NCBI GenBank assembly: GCA_025927935.1
Contig: JAICKM010000226.1
Span: 1-9,284 of the forward strand
Length of the DNA: 9,284 nt
Direction: 5' to 3'
Source of the DNA: Chloroflexia bacterium
Lineage (GTDB): Bacteria > Chloroflexota > Chloroflexia > QHBQ01 > JADMIH01
In this document: positions 4,931 to 9,284 of the stretch, piece after piece
How positions within the stretch are numbered: the stretch's first letter is position 1
Layout of the letters: every line of letters begins with the position of its first letter
Program-made: the position numbers and the translations under genes
The notes under the pieces: model-generated
Told to the model about the DNA's origin: nothing
Seen by the model: the letters and a program-made list of their open reading frames with translations, nothing else
Database searches by the model: none

Positions 4931-7900
4931 CTACGGGCAGGTCGGCTTGTTGTCGGCGATGTTGTACTGGGTGCGCTCGTCGGCGGTGAAGTCGCGGGGT
5001 AAGGCGGCGCAGAGCCGGCGCATCGTGTCGTGGTAGTCGGTGTACCAGAGCCGGGCGGTTCGGTCGGCGCTGCCGGTGAGCACCTGCTTGCCGTCAGGCG
5101 AGAAGGCCGCGCTGGTGACGGCGGCGGTGTGCCCGGCCAGGAGGCGCACCTCCTGGCCCGTCGCCACGTCCCAGAGCCGGGCGGTCCCATCGTTAACGGC
5201 GGCCAGCGCCAGCGTCCCGTCCGGCGAGAAGGCGACGGCGGTGACCGAGGCCAGATGGGTTGCCAGGCGGTGGATCTCCTTGTGCGTGGCGGTATCCCAC
5301 AGGCGGACCGTGCCGTCCGCCGTACCGGTCAGCAAGTGTTTCTGGTCGGGCGAAAAGGCCATCGCGCTGAGCACACTAGAGTGTCCGAAAATCGCCCCGG
5401 TACTCAGATTACCAAAGTCCGGCAACGCACGATACGTCCGGGCGTCCCAGACCTTGACCGTTGTGCCGCCCACAGCGCGGATGGTGCGACCGTCCGGCGA
5501 AAAGTCCGCACTCGCGGCTCCGAAGTAAAATGGGAACAACTGGCGCCCGCTGCGCGCATCCCATAAGCGGACATAGGCATCATCGCCGCTCGTCACGATC
5601 TGGGTGCCGTCCGGCGAGAAAGCGACGCTATGCACCACATCGGTGTGGCCGGTGAAGGTTCGTAGCGGCTTGCCGGTGGCCCTGTCCCATAGGCGGACCG
5701 TGGTGTCGGCGCTGCCGGTGAGCACTTGGGCGTCGTCAGGCGAGAAGGCGAGCGCGGTCACAGTGCCGGTGTGGCCCGACAAGCGCCCTACCCCCCCGCC
5801 CGTGCCGGCGTCCCAGAGCCGCGCGGTGTAGTCGCCGCTCCCCGTCACGACCCACTGGCCGTTGTGCGAGACGGCGACCGCGACCACCGGCGCGGTATGG
5901 CCGACGAATTGGGGCAGTCCCGGCTGCTCCTGCGCGGCCCAGAGCCGCGCGGTGTTGTCCGCGCTGCCGGTCAGCACCCACTGGTCGTCGGAGGAAACGG
6001 TGACCGCAAGCACGGCTGCGGTATGGCCGGCGAAGCGCCGCAACTCCTGCCCTGTCCGCAGATCCCAGAGCCGGGCTGTCTTGTCGTCGCTCCCGGTGAG
6101 CGCACTGCGTCCGTCGGGCGTGAAGGCGACTCCTTCCACGGCCGACGTGTGGCCCGTGAGTCGCTCCAATTCCAGACCGGTCGTCGCATCCCAGAGCCGG
6201 GCCGTGGCGTCGTTGCTGCCGGTCAGGATCGTCTTGCCGTCGGGCGCGAAGGCGGCGCCGTTGACCTTGTCGGTGTGGCCGGTAAAGCGCCTTATCTCGT
6301 GCCCGGTTGCCACGTCCCAGAGCCGGGCCGTGGTGTCGTCGCTGGCCGTGAGGACAAGTTTTCCATCCGGGGAGAAGGCGACATGGTTGACCGCGCCGGT
6401 ATGGCCGGTAAAGGTTTGCACGGTCTGGCCCGATTGGAGGTCCCAGAGCCGAGCCGTCTTGTCGGCGCTGCCGGTCAGCCCGTACTTGCCGTCAGGGGAG
6501 AAGGCCACGCTCGTCACGGGGCCGCCATGCCCCTCGAATGTGCGAATCCTCTGGCCTGTCCGGATCTCCCAGAGGCCCGCTATGTTCATCGTGCCGCCGA
6601 GCAACACGAAGCGGCCATCCGGCGAAAAGGCCGCGGCCAGTAGCCTATTGAGCTGGCCGCCTGCTGATAAGTTGCCGATGCTCTCGCTGGACTGGATATT
6701 CCAGAGTCGCGCGGAGCCGTCGTCGCTCGCGGTGAGCAGGGTCTTACCATCTGGCGCAAACGCGACGGAGTGGATGATGTTGTCATGCCCCGTAAAGATC
6801 CGCCGGGTCTGCGGCAAGCGGGCCACGGCGGCCAGCACGGCATCGCCCTGCGGGGAGTACTGGGTTTGCATCGAGCGCAGCGCGAGCAGGGCCACCAGGT
6901 CGCTGGGATCCCCGGTCTGCAGCAGCCGGTTGGCTTCGCCGGCCAGCCGCAACGCCTCGGACCGCGTGAGGTTAGCTTCGGCGAGTCGGCGCTGGCTATC
7001 CGCGGCGTCCTGGTTCGCCACCGCCGTGGCCGCGCTGTGCTGCGCGGCGGCAGCGTTCTGCTGGGCTTGCTCACGCTGGGCGCTCGCTTCGGCCTGCTGG
7101 CTGAACGCGAATACCGTCAGGACAGCGGCCACCAGCAGGAAGACGGCGAGGCCCTCCACCAGCAACCGCAGCCGGTTGGCGGCGCTGCGCAGCGCGGTGG
7201 CCGTGCGGCGGGCGGCGGTGAGTTCCTGTTCCTGGCGGGCGCGCTCGGCGGCGGCCTGCCGCTCGCGTTCGGCCACGCTGCGCGCCAGGTAGGTCTGCTC
7301 CTCCGCCGTCAGCGCCAGGTTGCCCCAGCCGGCCAGCGCCTCGAATTGGGCCAGCCGCGCGCCTGCCGCCAGGTAGCTGGCATCCTGCCCGGCGCGCGCC
7401 CACTCGGCTGCCGCCGCGCCCAGTTGACGTTGCAGGCGCAGGTCGTTGCGGCTGGCGTCCAGCCACTCGCGCAGCTGGTCCCAGGCGCGCAGCAGCGCCT
7501 CGTGCGCTACCTCCACCGTCGCGCCTCCGGTCGCCGGGTCGCGGTCCAGGGTGAGCAGCCGGTAGCGGGCGAAGCGTTCGATTACCCGGTTCATCAAGCC
7601 CGGCTCGTGGCTCAGCGAGGCGACTTCAGCCAGCCGCACCCGGCGCCGGGTGTCCTCAGCGCCTTCGCCCAGCGTGATCAGCCGCAGGAAAAGCTGCCGC
7701 GCCGCCTCCTGCTCCGCCGAGGCCAGCGCGGTGTAGATTTCCTCGGCCCGGCGGCCCAGCGCGCCCTGCACGCCTCCGTTCGCCCGGTAGGCGCCCAGCC
7801 CGAGAGCCGGCCCGTCGGCCCGCTCGCACAGTTCGGTCAAGGCATATTGCAGCAGGGGCAGTACGCCCGGTTGCGTGCCCACGTCCGCGACGATGGCCGT

Positions 7901-9046
7901 CACCAGTTCCGGCTCCACGTCGATGCCCACTCGTGCCGCCGGGCGCACAATGGCCCGCTCCAGGTCCTCCACCGGCAGGGGCGGCACCAGTTCGGTCCGC
8001 GTGCCCAACAACTCGGCCATGGGCGGATAGAGCAGCGGGCGGTCGTAGAAATCGGCGCGCAAGGTGATGACGACGCGCAGGCGGCTGCTCGGGTCGGCCA
8101 CCGCCACGTAGAGGCTGTCGAGGAAGTGGACCCGCGCCGCCTCGTCTTCAAGCAGCGTGAAGACCTCCTCGAACTGGTCGATCACCAGCAGCAACTCGAC
8201 GGCGGGGTCCTGCGGCAGCACCCGCTTGACCGCGCGCAGCAGCCCGCGCTCGTCGGCCCGCAACTGGTCGAGCAGCGTCGTGGGCGGGTTGACGGCCACG
8301 CGCAGCAGCACCGCTTCCAGTTCTTCCAGCGGGTGCGCGCCGGGGATCATCTCCACAATGGTCCAGCGGGCCGAGCCGGGCACAGCGCCCGCGCGCAGGG
8401 CGGGCAGCAGCCCCGCGCGGACGACGCTCGATTTGCCGCTGCCCGACGGCCCGACCACGGCCAGGAAGCGGGCCAGTTCGGCGGTCTCGGCCAGCCGGGC
8501 CAGCAGATGGGCGGTCAACGTCTCGCGGCCAAAGAAGTCAGGCGCGTCGGCTTCCTGGAAAGCGCGCAGGCCCTTGTAGGGGTTGGGACGTTGGCCGTTG
8601 TGGCCGTTGGTGGGCGGCGCGGGGGCGACGACGGCGGTAGCCGGGGCGGGGGCCGGCAAGGAACCACGCGCGCCAATGGCGACACGGGCGAGTCCGGCGG
8701 GTGATACGCTCGGAGTCGCGGCGAGCAGGACGCCCGGCGGGCTACTGCCGCGCGCCCATTCGACAAACGCGCGGCGCTCGTCGGCGGTCAGGTTAAGCTG
8801 GCCGGCCAGGAGTTCCGCCAGTTGCTTCGAGGGACGGATGCCGTTGGCCTCGACCTTGCGGATCGTCTCGCCCGCGCAACCGGCACGCTCGGCCAGCGCG
8901 TCCTGGGTGAGGTCGAGTGCCCGGCGCCGGGCCTTGAGCCATTGCCCAAACGTGGGGTTTGCGTCCATGTCTGCGCTCCGCTGTCTGCTACTGCCGCTGC
9001 CTGGTTCGCTTTGCCCCATCCTCAGTATAGCATACTTCTCGGCCAT
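4931..9046 (-). CDS. Transmembrane XRE-HTH / nSTAND NTPase / 14-blade WD40 protein
   Basis: The product has 1371 residues. ATG 9046 follows GAGGAG at 6-nt spacing; a second plausible start is Met27 (8968), also with a GGAG, just before the HTH. Domains in order: XRE-type helix-turn-helix (~31-87, GQWLKARRRALDLTQDAL); Ala/Pro linker (~100-150); nSTAND-type NTPase beginning NPYKGLRAF (155-163), with Walker A GPSGSGKSS (199-207), Walker B LLLVIDQFEE (285-294) and a TLRADFYDR motif (328-336); helical region with coiled coil (~585-625); one membrane helix (~627-648) preceded by a basic stretch; coiled coil (~650-710); WD40 repeats (~747-1340); and a tail with Cys1346 and Cys1370. Positive-inside topology puts HTH and NTPase in the cytoplasm and the propellers outside. 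STAND proteins are ligand-triggered ATP-dependent oligomerising switches; the likely role here is sensing outside and signalling or DNA binding inside. Ligand and output are unknown. It lies 20 nt after the repeat-protein gene, suggesting an operon. Confidence 0.93.
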   Translation of the reverse strand: MAEKYAILRMGQSEPGSGSSRQRSADMDANPTFGQWLKARRRALDLTQDALAERAGCAGETIRKVEANGIRPSKQLAELLAGQLNLTADERRAFVEWARGSSPPGVLLAATPSVSPAGLARVAIGARGSLPAPAPATAVVAPAPPTNGHNGQRPNPYKGLRAFQEADAPDFFGRETLTAHLLARLAETAELARFLAVVGPSGSGKSSVVRAGLLPALRAGAVPGSARWTIVEMIPGAHPLEELEAVLLRVAVNPPTTLLDQLRADERGLLRAVKRVLPQDPAVELLLVIDQFEEVFTLLEDEAARVHFLDSLYVAVADPSSRLRVVITLRADFYDRPLLYPPMAELLGTRTELVPPLPVEDLERAIVRPAARVGIDVEPELVTAIVADVGTQPGVLPLLQYALTELCERADGPALGLGAYRANGGVQGALGRRAEEIYTALASAEQEAARQLFLRLITLGEGAEDTRRRVRLAEVASLSHEPGLMNRVIERFARYRLLTLDRDPATGGATVEVAHEALLRAWDQLREWLDASRNDLRLQRQLGAAAAEWARAGQDASYLAAGARLAQFEALAGWGNLALTAEEQTYLARSVAERERQAAAERARQEQELTAARRTATALRSAANRLRLLVEGLAVFLLVAAVLTVFAFSQQAEASAQREQAQQNAAAAQHSAATAVANQDAADSQRRLAEANLTRSEALRLAGEANRLLQTGDPSDLVALLALRSMQTQYSPQGDAVLAAVARLPQTRRIFTGHDNIIHSVAFAPDGKTLLTASDDGSARLWNIQSSESIGNLSAGGQLNRLLAAAFSPDGRFVLLGGTMNIAGLWEIRTGQRIRTFEGHGGPVTSVAFSPDGKYGLTGSADKTARLWDLQSGQTVQTFTGHTGAVNHVAFSPDGKLVLTASDDTTARLWDVATGHEIRRFTGHTDKVNGAAFAPDGKTILTGSNDATARLWDATTGLELERLTGHTSAVEGVAFTPDGRSALTGSDDKTARLWDLRTGQELRRFAGHTAAVLAVTVSSDDQWVLTGSADNTARLWAAQEQPGLPQFVGHTAPVVAVAVSHNGQWVVTGSGDYTARLWDAGTGGGVGRLSGHTGTVTALAFSPDDAQVLTGSADTTVRLWDRATGKPLRTFTGHTDVVHSVAFSPDGTQIVTSGDDAYVRLWDARSGRQLFPFYFGAASADFSPDGRTIRAVGGTTVKVWDARTYRALPDFGNLSTGAIFGHSSVLSAMAFSPDQKHLLTGTADGTVRLWDTATHKEIHRLATHLASVTAVAFSPDGTLALAAVNDGTARLWDVATGQEVRLLAGHTAAVTSAAFSPDGKQVLTGSADRTARLWYTDYHDTMRRLCAALPRDFTADERTQYNIADNKPTCP
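5537..6544 (-). repeat. Eight in-register 126-bp WD40 repeats
   Basis: Residues 835-1170 of the nSTAND protein divide into eight consecutive units of exactly 42 residues, with the scaffold GHT-x-x-V, AFSPDG, LTGSxDxTARLWD. They are flanked by more divergent blades: one standard and one degenerate blade before (747-834), and one short degenerate blade, one with an insertion and two standard ones after (1171-1340). The total is 14 blades, the number for two seven-bladed propellers. The uniform unit length suggests amplification by tandem duplication. The positions between GHT and AFSPDG vary most (for example GAVNH, DKVNG, SAVEG, APVVA), as expected on the binding face of a propeller. Confidence 0.85.
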
Positions 9047-9052
9047 TGCTAT

Positions 9053-9058
9053 CTCCTC
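9053..9058 (-). promoter_or_regulatory. Ribosome binding site fixing the nSTAND start
   Basis: The minus strand reads GAGGAG here, six nucleotides before ATG 9046. It lies within the 20-nt gap after the stop codon of the upstream repeat-protein gene. This favours 9046 over the downstream ATG 8968. A TATACT -10-like hexamer (9024-9029, minus strand) without a matching -35 leaves open an internal promoter serving the shorter form. Confidence 0.6.
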
Positions 9059-9066
9059 GTGTCCGG

Positions 9067-9284
9067 CTAGGGGTTGCCCGCGCAGTACTCGCTGGTAGTC
9101 TGTGCGATTTGCCGGCTTGCCGCATAGCGCGGGTCATAGAACTGGCGATACTTATTTGTTGTCGCGGCCGTCTGCTGGGTGGCGCTGTAGCGCGGGTCGT
9201 AGAACTGCCGGTACTCGCCGGTTGCTTGTGCGATGGGGTTGGTCGCATCGCACGGTCCCGCGGCACTCACGGAGGGCAGGGCGA
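9067..9284 (-). CDS. Small secreted-looking protein with 21-residue YRQFYDPRY repeats (5' end off window)
   Basis: This minus-strand frame ends in TAG at 9067-9069 and remains open to the window edge, so the N-terminus is missing. A GTG at 9270 is in frame but has no ribosome binding site and is probably internal. The visible part begins ALPSVSAAGPC, which could be the end of a signal peptide with an A-x-A-like cleavage site. It then has two nearly identical 21-residue repeats, each starting YRQFYDPRY, and a truncated third start (YCAGNP) at the C-terminus. One Cys precedes the repeats (GPC) and one follows (EYC), so a disulfide closing the repeat region is possible if the protein is exported. 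The gene is followed after 20 nt by the nSTAND-WD40 gene, suggesting co-transcription. I do not recognise the family; there is no function to assign. Confidence 0.7.
   Translation of the reverse strand, partial: ALPSVSAAGPCDATNPIAQATGEYRQFYDPRYSATQQTAATTNKYRQFYDPRYAASRQIAQTTSEYCAGNP
9070..9213 (-). repeat. 63-bp tandem repeat inside the small repeat-protein gene
   Basis: Units run 9151-9213 and 9088-9150, with a partial third at 9070-9087. Both full units encode YRQFYDPRY followed by a Thr/Gln/Ala-rich spacer of 12 residues. Their DNA is clearly related but differs mainly at silent and spacer positions, so selection seems to hold the aromatic-Asp-Pro-Arg core. Confidence 0.8.

Noticed and set aside
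5862..7292. Plus-strand open frame with repeated SRAV...PSGEKA units
   Set aside because: The periodicity is the mirror image of the 126-bp WD40 repeats on the minus strand, not a separate repeat protein.
6770..8704. Long plus-strand open frame (644 codons) opposite the nSTAND NTPase region
   Set aside because: It is antisense to a gene with clear domains. Its Gln/Arg/Gly-rich, low-complexity product is the typical shadow of a high-GC coding strand, and no ribosome binding site or domain is seen.
791..9284. Complete known anti-phage defence island
   Set aside because: An nSTAND protein and a PRTase-like protein can occur in conflict systems, but no nuclease, reverse transcriptase, methyltransferase, toxin or other recognised effector is present and the hydrolases look like ordinary secreted enzymes.

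Overview
High-GC bacterial DNA with densely packed genes. The gene families suggest a Chloroflexota-like organism: a very large XRE-HTH/nSTAND NTPase/WD40 protein with a short Cys-containing tail, a Pro/Thr/Ala-linker lipoprotein, and tandem DUF3887-alpha/beta hydrolases. This taxonomic reading rests on family resemblance only and is moderate in confidence. No rRNA, tRNA, CRISPR array, transposase or integrase is visible.

Layout. (1) 1-751, plus strand: a good -10 box and Shine-Dalgarno sequence lead into a small unrecognised membrane protein whose frame is cut by a single in-frame TAG (452-454) and resumes in the same frame to 751. (2) 791-1720, minus strand: a 309-residue protein with one motif resembling the PRPP loop of phosphoribosyltransferases. 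(3) 1721-1947: a divergent control region with a strong sigma70-type promoter facing right (TTGACA-16 bp-TATGAT), a weaker candidate facing left, a spaced inverted repeat bracketing both, and a perfect 9-bp hairpin in the leftward leader. (4) 1948-4897, plus strand: two tandem paralogous secreted alpha/beta hydrolases, each with an N-terminal DUF3887-like domain. The first is a lipoprotein; the second has a signal peptide but no lipobox. The 127-bp gap between them holds two copies of an 18-bp repeat, each inside an imperfect palindrome. (5) 4931-9284, minus strand: a probable two-gene operon. A small secreted-looking protein with 21-residue YRQFYDPRY repeats, entering from the right edge, is followed after 20 nt by a 1371-residue protein: XRE HTH, nSTAND-type NTPase, coiled coil, one transmembrane helix, 14 WD40 blades and a Cys-containing tail.

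How they may work together. The hydrolases probably act on the outer face of the membrane on a substrate that cannot be read from sequence. The large minus-strand protein looks like a one-piece transmembrane signalling device. By the positive-inside rule its HTH and NTPase lie in the cytoplasm and its two 7-bladed propellers outside. The repeat protein just upstream is the natural candidate for a partner, which is inference from operon position and apparent secretion only. No complete known defence system can be assembled from this window. The parts most worth a second look are the repeat-protein/nSTAND-WD40 pair, the PRTase-like protein with a changed loop, the broken membrane gene, and the unequal divergence of the two hydrolases.
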